Source: Paenimyroides viscosum
GTDB taxonomy: Bacteria > Bacteroidota > Bacteroidia > Flavobacteriales > Flavobacteriaceae
Assembly (NCBI RefSeq): GCF_003858535.1
Contig: NZ_RQTJ01000004.1
Location: 62,001-126,000, forward strand
DNA: 64,000 nt
Direction: 5' to 3'
Below the pieces are notes generated by a model that saw only the letters and a list, made by a program, of their open reading frames with translations, ran no database searches and was not told the origin of the DNA. A program made the translations under genes and the position numbers. This document shows positions 46,278 to 55,390 of the stretch, piece by piece (position 1 is the stretch's first letter; the number at the start of each line of letters is the position of its first letter).

Positions 46278-47123
46278 TTAAACAACAACTTCGGAATATT
46301 TTAAAGGGTGGTTTATTATTTTAAATTTTATTAAATCGGATATAATTTGATTAAACTGTGTTTCGGTAACTTTTTTTTGTGACCATTTGGTTATTTGTAA
46401 CCATTGTTGGATATCTTCTAATTTTTGATTGAAAACACTTGCTAATGTTCTGTCGATACTCGGAATCATTTTAAATTCGCTTGTTGTTTGATTTATAATA
46501 TCTAACAAATTATCAACCATTGCTTTATTTTGTTCATAAAATTCTTTTCGTGCAACAATCATAAAACACGGCCAAGGTGTAGGGCAAACATCCACACGTC
46601 TAAAAATTCCTTTATCAACAATAGGCTGGGTCATAAACCTGTCCCACATAAAATAATCGGCTTTATTGGCAGATAATGCTTCAACTGCGCCATTTAACGT
46701 ATTTACGATTTCGAATTTTATCGAATCAAAATCCCATTTCTGGTTGGCAGCATTTACATACGTCATTAATTCAGAACCCGAACCATAGCGCGAAATAGCA
46801 GCTGTTTTTCCAAATAAATCGTCAACCGTTTTATAACTACTTTCGGCATTTACGTGAATTCCCCATTGCAAAGGCGATTGCACAAATGTTTGCAAAATAA
46901 CCGATTCATTTCCGTTGGCAATATCCTTTAAAATACCTTCGGTTAAAATAACAGCTAAATCGGTTTCGTTATTGCGTAGCATTTCGCACATTTTACCGGT
47001 TCCTTCAGGCACATCGGTCCACTTAACATCAATGCCAACTTCGTTAAACATGCCTTCGTCAATAGTTAGTTGCCATGGAAAATTAAAGTGCTCTGGTACA
47101 CCAATAATTCTTGCCGTTTTCAT
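46278..47123 (-). CDS. NMT1/THI5-like substrate-binding domain protein, no signal peptide
   Basis: The 281-residue type II periplasmic-binding fold includes MKTARIIGVPEHFNFPWQLTIDEGMF, DLAVILTEGI, and FGKTAAISRYGSGSELM. It resembles the thiamine-precursor and sulfonate/nitrate binding proteins (NMT1/THI5). There is no signal peptide and no permease or ATPase next to it, so it seems cytoplasmic. A biosynthetic (THI5-like) or sensing role is possible but unproven. Confidence 0.82.
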   Translation of the reverse strand: MKTARIIGVPEHFNFPWQLTIDEGMFNEVGIDVKWTDVPEGTGKMCEMLRNNETDLAVILTEGILKDIANGNESVILQTFVQSPLQWGIHVNAESSYKTVDDLFGKTAAISRYGSGSELMTYVNAANQKWDFDSIKFEIVNTLNGAVEALSANKADYFMWDRFMTQPIVDKGIFRRVDVCPTPWPCFMIVARKEFYEQNKAMVDNLLDIINQTTSEFKMIPSIDRTLASVFNQKLEDIQQWLQITKWSQKKVTETQFNQIISDLIKFKIINHPLKYSEVVV

Positions 47124-47154
47124 TGTAATTATGTTTAAATTTTAGGTAAATGTA

Positions 47155-47358
47155 CTATTTTAATTTATTATTTAACATGTTAACCAAGGCTTGATATTTA
47201 GATAATTCAACCAATTCTTCGTCAATAGTAGTGTGATCTTTAAGATCATTGATTAATTCTTGAACACTGTCAATTTTTTTCTTTGCAAGCAACGGTTGTT
47301 TGTTTGCAATGGCATCGATAACTTCTTGTATAAGTTGATGTAAAATGGTTAATTTCAA
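47155..47358 (-). CDS. Small helical protein of 67 residues
   Basis: The protein is soluble and almost wholly helical, with heptad-like Leu/Ile spacing (LIQEVIDAIANKQPLLAKKKIDSVQELINDL) typical of a short coiled-coil hairpin. I do not recognise a family. It lies just upstream of the NMT1-like gene (31-base gap) and is divergent from the SUI1 gene. The good separation from neighbours and normal composition argue that it is real. Confidence 0.65.
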   Translation of the reverse strand: MKLTILHQLIQEVIDAIANKQPLLAKKKIDSVQELINDLKDHTTIDEELVELSKYQALVNMLNNKLK

Positions 47359-47438
47359 ATTAAGTCAATTTTATTCATACAAAAATAAGCTTTCTGTATA
47401 GTTTATGTATCTTTGATTATCAAAATTAATCGTTAAAA

Positions 47439-47789
47439 ATGGCAAAAAAAATATCGAGCTTAGAAGATTTGGGCGGATTTGTTTTTTCTACGAACAAAGA
47501 TTTTGAATTTGATCAAAATTCAGAAACCGAAGAAACATTAAATCCCAACCAACAGCATTTAGAAGCGCATTTAGATAAAAAAAATCGTGGTGGAAAAGTT
47601 GCTACCGTTATTAAAGGTTTTGTTGGATCTGCCGATGACTTAAAAACATTAGCTAAAGAGTTGAAAACCCTTTGTGGAGTAGGTGGTAGTGCTAAAGATG
47701 GTGAAATTATCATTCAAGGAAATTTTCGTGATAAAATAATGGATTACCTTAAAAACAAAGGTTATAAAGTAAAACGAGTAGGAGGTTGA
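47439..47789 (+). CDS. SUI1/eIF1-like translation factor (YciH)
   Basis: The 116-residue protein has an acidic N-terminal tail and a C-terminal SUI1 domain (KNRGGKVATVIKGFVG, LKTLCGVGGSAKDGEIIIQGN, KGYKVKRVGG). Bacterial homologues bind the 30S subunit near the P site and act on start selection. It ends one base before the nucleoside phosphorylase start, so they are coupled. Confidence 0.95.
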   Translation: MAKKISSLEDLGGFVFSTNKDFEFDQNSETEETLNPNQQHLEAHLDKKNRGGKVATVIKGFVGSADDLKTLAKELKTLCGVGGSAKDGEIIIQGNFRDKIMDYLKNKGYKVKRVGG

Positions 47790-47790
47790 T

Positions 47791-48663
47791 ATGGAAAAGA
47801 TTAAAGATTCTGAATTAATATTAAATCCCGATGGTAGTGTTTATCATTTGAATTTAAAACCCGAAAATATTGCAAACGACATCATTTTTGTGGGCGATCA
47901 AGATAGGGTAGAAGCCATTACAAAATATTTTGATTCGGCTGAATTTTCAACTCAAAAACGAGAATTTAAAACACAAACAGGTACTTATAAAGGTAAACGA
48001 CTAACCGTAATTTCAACAGGAATTGGCCCGGATAATATTGATATTGTGTTGAATGAATTAGATGCCTTAGTAAATATCGATTTTGCTACAAAAACGGTTA
48101 AACCTAATTTGACAAATTTAAACATTGTTCGTGTTGGAACATCGGGTTCGTTACAAGAAAATATTCCTGTAGATTCTTTGTTAATGTCGGCATTTGCCAT
48201 TGGTACCGATAATATGTTGCGCAGTTATAGTTTGCAAGATGTGACTAATCAAGCAATAGAAAAAGCGTTTGTAAACCATACTAATTGGGATCTTTCTAAA
48301 GGTTTACCTTATGTTGTTGCTGCCGATAATAATTTATTGAACAAATTTAAATCTGATACTGTTTTTGAAGGAATTACCGTTACAGCTGGCGGATTTTACG
48401 GTGCACAAGGTAGAATTTTGCGTTTACAGTTGAACGATGAATTTTTAAACGATAAAATAGATTCGTTTGAATTTGAGGGAATAAAAGCAACTAATTTAGA
48501 AATGGAAACTGCTGCAATTTTTGGCTTGTCAAAATTATTAGGACACAAAGCCTTGTCGTTAAATGCAATTGTTGCAAATCGTAAAAATGGCACATTTAGC
48601 ACAAATCCGTATGCCACAATAGATAAATTAATACAATTTACATTAAATAAAATTATTGGATAG
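47791..48663 (+). CDS. Nucleoside phosphorylase (Udp/PNP type)
   Basis: The 290-residue protein has the family start ELILNPDGSVYHLNLKPENIA and VGDQDRVEAI. VISTGIGPDNIDIVLNELDALVN forms the phosphate and ribose site, VRVGTSGSLQ the conserved Gly-Thr-Ser, and NLEMETAAIFGLS the ribose-binding Glu. It breaks a nucleoside into base and ribose-1-phosphate; uridine is the likely substrate, inferred from similarity to Udp. It is translationally coupled to the SUI1 gene. Confidence 0.92.
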   Translation: MEKIKDSELILNPDGSVYHLNLKPENIANDIIFVGDQDRVEAITKYFDSAEFSTQKREFKTQTGTYKGKRLTVISTGIGPDNIDIVLNELDALVNIDFATKTVKPNLTNLNIVRVGTSGSLQENIPVDSLLMSAFAIGTDNMLRSYSLQDVTNQAIEKAFVNHTNWDLSKGLPYVVAADNNLLNKFKSDTVFEGITVTAGGFYGAQGRILRLQLNDEFLNDKIDSFEFEGIKATNLEMETAAIFGLSKLLGHKALSLNAIVANRKNGTFSTNPYATIDKLIQFTLNKIIG

Positions 48664-48821
48664 ATTTTTTTTGTCAATTCTTTTTTTACTAATAAAAATT
48701 ATTTCTTAAAATTTCGATTAATTATTTAAAAATACGTGTGAAAATTAAAATGTTTATTAATTAAGGTTTTGTTGTTTATGTATTTGTTAACTTTGTAAGG
48801 CTATACAACAATAGTTTTATT

Positions 48822-50324
48822 ATGGACAGAATTTTATATTCACATTATAACGATAAAGTAATGGCTGCCGATAAAGCAGCTTTGTTGATTGAAAATAACA
48901 ACGTAGTTGGTGCAAGTGGTTTTACAAAAGCGGGCGACAGTAAATCGGTTTTACCTGCCTTTGCAAAACGTGCAGCAAATGAAGAGGTTGCCATTACGTT
49001 GATTACCGGAGCATCGTTAGGTTATACAACAGATGCCGATTTAGCAGAAAACAACGCTTTAATTCGCAGAATGCCTTTTATGGCAGATCCGGCTTTACGA
49101 AAATCAATTAACGATTATAAACTTAAATACATAGACCAACACCTTAGCGAAACAGTAGAGCAATTAATCTGCGGACATATCGCACCTATTGATGTTGCAA
49201 TTATTGAAGCTTCTTTGATAGATGAAAACGGAAACATTATTCCTACAACTTCCATAGGAAATTCGGCTTTTTTTGCTGCACAAGCTAAAAAGATCATTAT
49301 AGAAATCAATACAAAAATTCCGTTGTCTTTTAAAGGAGTTCACGATTGTGTGGTTCCAAATTCGTATCCAGATCGCGATGTGATCAATATTCAAAATATA
49401 ACAGACAGAATAGGGGAAACCTTTATTAAAATTGATCCGGAAAAAGTAATTGCTGTTGTTTATACCGATATTACCGATCAGCCTGCCGTAATTGCAGAGC
49501 CCGATGTAAAAACGACTGCTATTTCAAATCATTTGTTGAACTTTTTTGAGAACGAAGTTAAAAAAGGAAAACTTACCTACAGTTTGCTGCCTTTGCAAGC
49601 GGGAATTGGTAAAGTGGCAAATTCGGTTTTAATGGGTTTTAAAAATTCTAATTTTAAGAATTTAACCATGTATTCTGAAGTTTTGCAGGATTCTACTTTT
49701 GATTTGATCGATTCTGGAAATCTTGATTTTGCTTCTGGATCATCTATCACCGTTTCTGAAGGTTGTTACGAACGATTAATTAATAATTTCAATGATTATA
49801 AGGATAAATTAGTATTGCGTCCACAAAATATTTCGAACGCTCCTGAAGTTGTCCGCAGATTAGGAATTATTGGAATTAATACAGCTATTGAATTTGATAT
49901 TTACGGCAACGTAAACTCTACTCATATTTCGGGTAGTAAAATGATGAACGGAATTGGCGGATCAGGCGATTTTGCAAGAAACGCTTATTTAAGCATATTT
50001 GTTTGCCCGTCTGCATCTAAAGAAAACAATATTTCGCATGTAGTGCCAATGGTTACACACCACGATCACACCGAACATGATGTTGATATTTTAGTAACCG
50101 ATCAAGGTTTGGCAGATTTAAGAGGACTAGCTCCACGTGAACGTGCTGAAGTGATTATTGAAAACTGTGTACACCCTGATTTTAAAGAAGAAATTCGCGA
50201 TTATTTTACAAGAGCTTGTGAACAAACCGGTGGACAAACACCTCATATTTTAGAAGAAACCTTTAAATTTCATACTCGTTTAAAAGAAACGGGAAGCATG
50301 CAAAAAAATAAAACACTTGTTTAA
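48822..50324 (+). CDS. Acetyl-CoA hydrolase/transferase family CoA-transferase
   Basis: The 500-residue class I CoA transferase has the first-domain segments NNVVGASGFTKAGDSKSVLPA and ITGASLGYTTDADLA, and SEVLQDSTFDLI around the probable catalytic Glu. The C-terminal half has GGSGDFARNAYLSIFVCPS and TDQGLADLRGLAPRERAE. Length and motifs fit succinyl-CoA:acetate CoA-transferase or acetyl-CoA hydrolase (Cat1/Ach1). TAACTTTG at 48788-48795 is a likely -7 promoter box. Confidence 0.93.
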   Translation: MDRILYSHYNDKVMAADKAALLIENNNVVGASGFTKAGDSKSVLPAFAKRAANEEVAITLITGASLGYTTDADLAENNALIRRMPFMADPALRKSINDYKLKYIDQHLSETVEQLICGHIAPIDVAIIEASLIDENGNIIPTTSIGNSAFFAAQAKKIIIEINTKIPLSFKGVHDCVVPNSYPDRDVINIQNITDRIGETFIKIDPEKVIAVVYTDITDQPAVIAEPDVKTTAISNHLLNFFENEVKKGKLTYSLLPLQAGIGKVANSVLMGFKNSNFKNLTMYSEVLQDSTFDLIDSGNLDFASGSSITVSEGCYERLINNFNDYKDKLVLRPQNISNAPEVVRRLGIIGINTAIEFDIYGNVNSTHISGSKMMNGIGGSGDFARNAYLSIFVCPSASKENNISHVVPMVTHHDHTEHDVDILVTDQGLADLRGLAPRERAEVIIENCVHPDFKEEIRDYFTRACEQTGGQTPHILEETFKFHTRLKETGSMQKNKTLV

Positions 50325-50339
50325 AACAAGTGCTTTATT
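50307..50339 (+). terminator. Hairpin overlapping the CoA-transferase stop
   Basis: CACTTGTTT/AACAAGTG with flanking AATAAA/TTTATT includes the stop codon; the T run is weak. Confidence 0.55.
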
Positions 50340-50404
50340 GGTTGGTTTCATTTGCTAGTAAAAACTATGCGCTTTTAGCGCAAGACTTTCAGACTCTAAA
50401 AATT

Positions 50405-50507
50405 TTTGCCAAGGATTAAAGGATTTTTAGGATTATATAAAATCTGTGTAAATTCTTTAATCTGTGGTTTTAAAAATCGGATCTTAGTCCGAAATCAAAC
50501 CTGTGAG
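50405..50507. repeat. Dispersed intergenic repeat, copy B, with hairpin remnant
   Basis: Positions 50455-50475 are the exact complement of the 21-base core at 656-676. Next to it, AAACCTGTGAG (50497-50507) equals one arm of the perfect hairpin at 26196-26228. The 257-base spacer has no gene and looks like an accumulation of repeat remnants. Confidence 0.5.
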
Positions 50508-50581
50508 TTTTCAGTTTATAGTTTTTTAGTTAATTAACTTATAATAAATAAGAACAATAAACTAATTTCATAATCTAAACT

Positions 50582-50815
50582 TTATTCCTCTTCAGCAAAA
50601 CGAGTAATTTCTCTTTCATAAAATTCGCCCGCTAGGTCAATTAAACGATCCATTTCTTCTTTTAATTCTACTTCTTCAGATTCATCTAATTCTTCTAAAA
50701 ATTCAATATCTTCTGTTTCTAAATCAATAATAAAACGTGGATATTCTAAATGTATCACAAATAAATTATCAGGAAAATCGGTATTATCGGCTAAAACAAA
50801 TTTTGGTAAATCCAT
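50582..50815 (-). CDS. Acidic small protein of 77 residues
   Basis: The protein is strikingly acidic (about a third Asp/Glu), with a beta-strand-like N-terminal half (PKFVLADNTDFPDNLFVIHLEYPRFIID) and an acidic helical C-terminal half. I do not recognise a named family; such short acidic proteins occur beside MATE genes in flavobacteria. It begins 3 bases after the MATE stop, so it is coexpressed with it. Confidence 0.75.
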   Translation of the reverse strand: MDLPKFVLADNTDFPDNLFVIHLEYPRFIIDLETEDIEFLEELDESEEVELKEEMDRLIDLAGEFYEREITRFAEEE

Positions 50816-50818
50816 TGT

Positions 50819-52201
50819 TTAAATTTTAATGTTATTGTTAATGTATTTCTTTGACATGTAATTGAAGCGAAGATACGAAAAAATTGCAGCTACTGTTAAG
50901 CCCGCTAATAAACCGTACCAAATACCTTCTGCTTTTAAGGGTGTGTATAACGCCAAGTAAATACACAAAGGAAAACCAATTACCCAATAAGAAACAAAAG
51001 TTATAATCATTGGTAAATTTACATCTTGCAACCCACGCAAAGCACCTAATGCTGTTACCTGAATACCGTCTGATATCTGAAAAATAGCTGCAATTAACAA
51101 TAGCTTTCCAGCAATTAAGATCACTTCTTCATTCATAAGTGTTTGTGTAGCATCATTGTTGTTTAAGAAAAGCAATGGAATTAGGTTGTGAAAAATCATA
51201 AAAAATAATGCAAAACCCGAATACAGAATAAACGTCATTAACATGATTGATTTGGCTACGGTTTCCATTTTAACATAATCTTTTAAACCTTTTTGGTTAC
51301 CCACGCGTATCATTGCAGCTACACTTAAGCCCGATGCAAACATAAAAGTCATTGATGCCATTGAAAGTGCAATTTGGTTAGCAGCTTGTGATTCTGTTCC
51401 TAACATTCCTGAAATCCAAACAGCACCCGTAAATAAAGCTACTTCAAACAAAGACTGCATTGATGATGGAATACCAATACTTGCAATATATTTCGATGTT
51501 TTAATATTGATTTCTTTAAACGATATTTTTTCAAGATAAGGTGTAAATACATCTAAACGATACATAACCACGATAAAGTAAATAAGCATTACAATACGCG
51601 ATATTAAGGTACCGTAAGCGGCACCCATCATACCCATTTCGGGGAAAATCCACACACCATATATTAATAAATAATTAAAAACTACGTTTACAATATTGGC
51701 AATAATAGTGGCGTACATTGAATATTTTGTTTGCGATTTACCGTCGGCAAATTGTTTAAATCCTTGATAAATAACTAATGGAATCAATGAAAGTGCCACC
51801 ACATCTAAAAACGGTTTTGCCATTTGGGTAACATCTGCAGGCTGATTCATTAAATCTATAAAAGGCTTTAAAAAGAATAGTAATGCAAATAATATCAAGC
51901 CTAAAAGTGTGCATAAAAAAACACCATTTATAAATATATTTCTACCCTTACTTATATCATTTTCAGTGTCAGAAGCAGCTATTAAAGGTGTAATTGCAGT
52001 TGAAAATCCTACACCTACAGATAATGCAATGAAAATAAAACTATTAGCAAGCGATGCAGCAGCCAATTCTGTAGCACCAATTTTCCCAACCATAATGTTA
52101 TCTACAATTCCCACAATGGTATGCCCAAGCATCGCTAGAATAATTGGGTAAGCCAGTTTAAAATTGTAACCAAATTCTTGTGTATATTTTTTAAGATCCA
52201 T
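50819..52201 (-). CDS. MATE family efflux transporter (NorM-like)
   Basis: The 460-residue protein has twelve transmembrane segments in two matching halves and the MATE start YPIILAMLGHTIVGIVDNIMVGKIGATELAAASLANS. A pair of PxxxYQGFKQFADGKSQT-type loops lies in the first half. It should export cationic drugs or metabolites using H+ or Na+. The acidic 77-residue gene follows in the same transcript. Confidence 0.93.
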   Translation of the reverse strand: MDLKKYTQEFGYNFKLAYPIILAMLGHTIVGIVDNIMVGKIGATELAAASLANSFIFIALSVGVGFSTAITPLIAASDTENDISKGRNIFINGVFLCTLLGLILFALLFFLKPFIDLMNQPADVTQMAKPFLDVVALSLIPLVIYQGFKQFADGKSQTKYSMYATIIANIVNVVFNYLLIYGVWIFPEMGMMGAAYGTLISRIVMLIYFIVVMYRLDVFTPYLEKISFKEINIKTSKYIASIGIPSSMQSLFEVALFTGAVWISGMLGTESQAANQIALSMASMTFMFASGLSVAAMIRVGNQKGLKDYVKMETVAKSIMLMTFILYSGFALFFMIFHNLIPLLFLNNNDATQTLMNEEVILIAGKLLLIAAIFQISDGIQVTALGALRGLQDVNLPMIITFVSYWVIGFPLCIYLALYTPLKAEGIWYGLLAGLTVAAIFSYLRFNYMSKKYINNNIKI

Positions 52202-52270
52202 TCATTTTTTTTGCAAAGATATTTAGTATTGGCATAACACTTGAATAGATTATAGAAAAAGATATAAATT

Positions 52271-52756
52271 ATGAAAAAGATTTTTTATACCGCCGTTGCA
52301 ACTTTATTTATAGGTTCGGCAGCATTTAGTCAAACAGGATATAACAAAGGATTTCGTTTAGGTTTGGGTTTAAACGGAGGTTTTCCTACCGATGGTGATT
52401 ACGACGGAAGCATTGGTATTGATGCCCGTTTACAATACGATTTTACCAAAAAAACATCGATAACCCTAACATCGGGATATACCCATTTGTTTGCAGAGCC
52501 TGAAGAAGTTGGTTTTGTGCCTGCAAAATTAGGTTTTAAATATTTTCTAGGAAATCAGTTTTATGCAATGGGCGAAGCAGGTGCTGCCTTTGGCGTTAAC
52601 GGAAATATTGATAATTCGCTAATTGTTGCACCGGTTTTTGGTTTTGCCAATAAATATTTAGATGCCAGTGTGCGTTACGAATATTACAGTGAATACGAAA
52701 CCGATCAAATTGCGCTTCGTTTGGCTTATGGTTTTAGTTTAAAGAAGAAAAAGTAG
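52271..52756 (+). CDS. Outer-membrane beta-barrel protein, small
   Basis: The 161 residues start with a signal peptide (MKKIFYTAVATLFIGSAAFSQ). Alternating hydrophobic strands follow (FRLGLGLNGGF, IDARLQYDFT, SITLTSGYTHLF, LGFKYFLG, FYAMGEAGAAFGV, LDASVRYEYYSE, IALRLAYGFSLKKK), consistent with an eight-stranded OmpX/porin-family barrel. Function is unknown. The META lipoprotein gene follows after 21 bases. Confidence 0.88.
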   Translation: MKKIFYTAVATLFIGSAAFSQTGYNKGFRLGLGLNGGFPTDGDYDGSIGIDARLQYDFTKKTSITLTSGYTHLFAEPEEVGFVPAKLGFKYFLGNQFYAMGEAGAAFGVNGNIDNSLIVAPVFGFANKYLDASVRYEYYSEYETDQIALRLAYGFSLKKKK

Positions 52757-52777
52757 TATATTTGAAATAAAAATCAA

Positions 52778-53233
52778 ATGAAGAAATATTTAACAACAGC
52801 TTTTTTGGTAATTTTCAGTTTTGTAATGGTTTCATGTAATTGTACGAAAAATTCGTTCAATACAGAAAAAGCAACATCGCAAGAAATTATGACTAATTTG
52901 AACAATACTTCTTGGTCTTTAAAAAGATTAGATGTTGATAATAGAGATTTTGTTCCAACAGATGAACAAAAAGAATTGACGCTTTCTTTTCAAGACATAA
53001 ATTATAGTTCTAGTGATGGTTGTAACGGTCAAGGAGGTGAGTTTGAAATAGAAGATAATAAAATTAGTTTTACCAAAGGAATGTCAACCATGCGTTATTG
53101 CGGTGATGAAATGAAACATTTAATTTATAGTGTTCCATTTGGTTCTGTAAAATCTATGGAAATAAAAAAAGATCAATTACAATTATTAGATTCGGATAAA
53201 AAAGTAATTGCTACATATACTAGAAAAAAGTAA
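52778..53233 (+). CDS. META domain lipoprotein (HslJ-like)
   Basis: The 151-residue protein has lipobox MVSC (Cys20), then a META domain: NNTSWSLKRLDV, LSFQDINYSSSDGCNGQGGEFEIEDNKISFTKGMSTMRYCG. META/HslJ proteins are envelope proteins linked to heat shock and drug tolerance in other bacteria; the role here is not known. A terminator follows. Confidence 0.92.
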   Translation: MKKYLTTAFLVIFSFVMVSCNCTKNSFNTEKATSQEIMTNLNNTSWSLKRLDVDNRDFVPTDEQKELTLSFQDINYSSSDGCNGQGGEFEIEDNKISFTKGMSTMRYCGDEMKHLIYSVPFGSVKSMEIKKDQLQLLDSDKKVIATYTRKK

Positions 53234-53252
53234 GATATTTTTAATCGAAGTT

Positions 53253-53287
53253 AAAAGGAGTTCAGTGTAAATATTGAGCTCTTTTTT
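53253..53287 (+). terminator. Terminator after the META gene
   Basis: The stem AAAAGGAGTTCA/TGAGCTCTTTTT, with two G-U pairs, is followed by a T run. Confidence 0.7.
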
Positions 53288-53367
53288 ATTTTATAACAAT
53301 GAAACTTGGTATCATTAACCATAAAAAAAATGTGTAACTTTACGCGAAACCACATTATATTTGAAAA

Positions 53368-53892
53368 ATGTTCGAAAATAACACCGTTGAAATAGATCAT
53401 ATTCCACAATATCAAGAAATTGAATTTTCAAATCTAAATAATAATTATAAAAAAATAGTTGTTCTTAATTCCTTAATTACATTGTTATTGGGAGTTGGAA
53501 TTTGTGCTGTTTTGTTCTTTTTAATCGATGAAATGGAGAAATTGTATGTAATTATACCTCTTTTTTTAATAAGTGTATTATTAGCTGTATTTCCATTACT
53601 ATCTTACAAAAAAAAGAAATACGCTTTTCGCAAACACGATGTACTTTTTAAAAAAGGATTAATTTTTAAAGCAACACATATTTCTCCTTACATACGTTTA
53701 CAACATGTAGTAATTAAACAAGGTTGGTACGCTAAAAAAATTGGTTTGGCAACATTGGTTATGTACACTGCGGCTAACAATTTCTCTGATATTTCTATTC
53801 CCGGACTTACTTTAGAAGATGCCGAAAGATGGAAAAGTTATTTAATGAATCGTATTCAAGAATTAAATGATGAATCAGAAGAACAATTATAA
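53368..53892 (+). CDS. Bacterial PH domain protein (YdbS-like)
   Basis: The 174-residue protein has two membrane helices (about residues 29-51 and 56-78) followed by a bacterial PH (bPH2) domain (FKKGLIFKATHISPYIRLQHVVIKQGW, LATLVMYTAANNFSDISIPGL). It overlaps the next PH gene by 26 bases, the same pairing as ydbS-ydbT in Firmicutes, where the proteins guard against certain bacteriocins. Confidence 0.88.
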   Translation: MFENNTVEIDHIPQYQEIEFSNLNNNYKKIVVLNSLITLLLGVGICAVLFFLIDEMEKLYVIIPLFLISVLLAVFPLLSYKKKKYAFRKHDVLFKKGLIFKATHISPYIRLQHVVIKQGWYAKKIGLATLVMYTAANNFSDISIPGLTLEDAERWKSYLMNRIQELNDESEEQL

Positions 53893-55390
53893 TTTTTCAG
53901 AACTAAACAAACTAGATCGCAAGGCTCTTTTCTTAGTTTTAGGCACAACATTGTGGACTGTTGCAAGAGCAATTTGGCCTATTTTAGCAATTATTATTGT
54001 TAAGCGCGAAATGAAAAGTTGGTATCTTTTTGCAGTTATTGGTGTAGTTACTATTTTAACTTTTGCAACTAAATTAATTAATTTTTTTTACTTTTCGTAT
54101 CAAATTGTTGATAATGAGTTGATTATTAAAAAAGGATGGCTTAGTAAATCTACCACAGCTGTTAAGCTAGATAAAATTCACGAAGTTAATCTTAATCAAA
54201 AGTTTATACATAAACTTATAGGTTTGTATGTTGTAAATGTTGATACGGCGGGGAGTTCTAAAACAGAAATTGAAATAAATGGTATCGATTTTAAAAAGGC
54301 ATTGGCTTTAAAAGATCTTTTAACAACTGCCGAACAGGATATTGTTGTATCTAATGAAATTGTAAATGATAATATTAAATTTCAACATCAAAATCAGTCA
54401 CACGAAAATCCTATCCCAAAAATTAAAATCAGTTTAATAAGTTTAATAAAAATTGGATTAACTCGAAATTATTTGCAAACTTTTGGTTTAATGATTGCTT
54501 TTTCGTTTCAAATTATTGATCAGTTTCAAGATTTTTTTTATGAAGATGATGCATCTGTTTACGATGATATTTTTGAAGCATCGTACAATCAATATTTAGG
54601 TTTGGTTGGTGTTGTCTTGTTTTTTGGATTAATCCTTTTTGTTGTTGTTTTTAATTTGGTTCGTACGCTAATAACCTATTTCAACTATCAAATAAACCTG
54701 AAAGATAAACATCTGACAGCATCTTATGGTTTAACAGATTCACATATTATTTCGGTTCCTGCAAACAAAGTACAAATGTTTCAGTTTCAACAGAATTACT
54801 TTCAAAAGCTGATGGATTTGTTCGAAATTAAAATCAAACAAGTAGAATCAAACGAAGATAATAAAAAGAAAAAAGGATTAATAATTCCAGGAGCTAACTA
54901 TTTAGAATTAAGTAATTTATTCAATGTAATATTCGATAAAGGTTTAATTGACTTAAAAGCGGGATTAAAACCACACATTAGAGTTTTAGTAATTAAAAGT
55001 TTGATATTGTGCGTGCCAGTAATTGTAAGTTTGACAATTATGTATTTCACAGATTCGTTACATTTTAGTTGGATTATTTTACCATTATTTGCTCTTGTTT
55101 TTTTATTGATTTTCTTAGGATATAAAAACGAAAAAATGGTTTTTAAAGATGATTTTATTGTACTTAAATCAGGCATTTGGGATATTAATACAACATATTT
55201 ACCAATAGATAAAATTCAAAAAGTTTCTATTTCTCAAAGTTATTTTCAAGAGAAAAATCAAATTGGTTCGCTAAATTTGTACACTGCTGCCGGAATAGTA
55301 ACTTTGTATTATTATGACTTTAATATCTTGCAAAAATTGACAAATGAAATTCTTTATAAAATAGAAAAAAATAAATATTCATGGATGTAG
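53867..55390 (+). CDS. Bacterial PH domain protein (YdbT-like)
   Basis: The 507-residue protein has three bPH2 modules (near residues 83-160, 285-355 and 410-500), each preceded by a pair of transmembrane helices. The repeated signature is a KKGWLSKSTTAVKLDKIHEVN-type sequence (later LPIDKIQKVSISQS), with LYVVNVDTAG/LNLYTAAG. It is coupled by overlap to the shorter PH gene and overlaps the hydrolase start by 10 bases. Confidence 0.88.
   Translation: MMNQKNNYNFSELNKLDRKALFLVLGTTLWTVARAIWPILAIIIVKREMKSWYLFAVIGVVTILTFATKLINFFYFSYQIVDNELIIKKGWLSKSTTAVKLDKIHEVNLNQKFIHKLIGLYVVNVDTAGSSKTEIEINGIDFKKALALKDLLTTAEQDIVVSNEIVNDNIKFQHQNQSHENPIPKIKISLISLIKIGLTRNYLQTFGLMIAFSFQIIDQFQDFFYEDDASVYDDIFEASYNQYLGLVGVVLFFGLILFVVVFNLVRTLITYFNYQINLKDKHLTASYGLTDSHIISVPANKVQMFQFQQNYFQKLMDLFEIKIKQVESNEDNKKKKGLIIPGANYLELSNLFNVIFDKGLIDLKAGLKPHIRVLVIKSLILCVPVIVSLTIMYFTDSLHFSWIILPLFALVFLLIFLGYKNEKMVFKDDFIVLKSGIWDINTTYLPIDKIQKVSISQSYFQEKNQIGSLNLYTAAGIVTLYYYDFNILQKLTNEILYKIEKNKYSWM

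Noticed and set aside
53356..53363. TATATTTG as a promoter giving a leaderless PH-protein mRNA
   Set aside because: The box is only 5 bases before the ATG and no TTG lies at the right distance upstream; probably chance.
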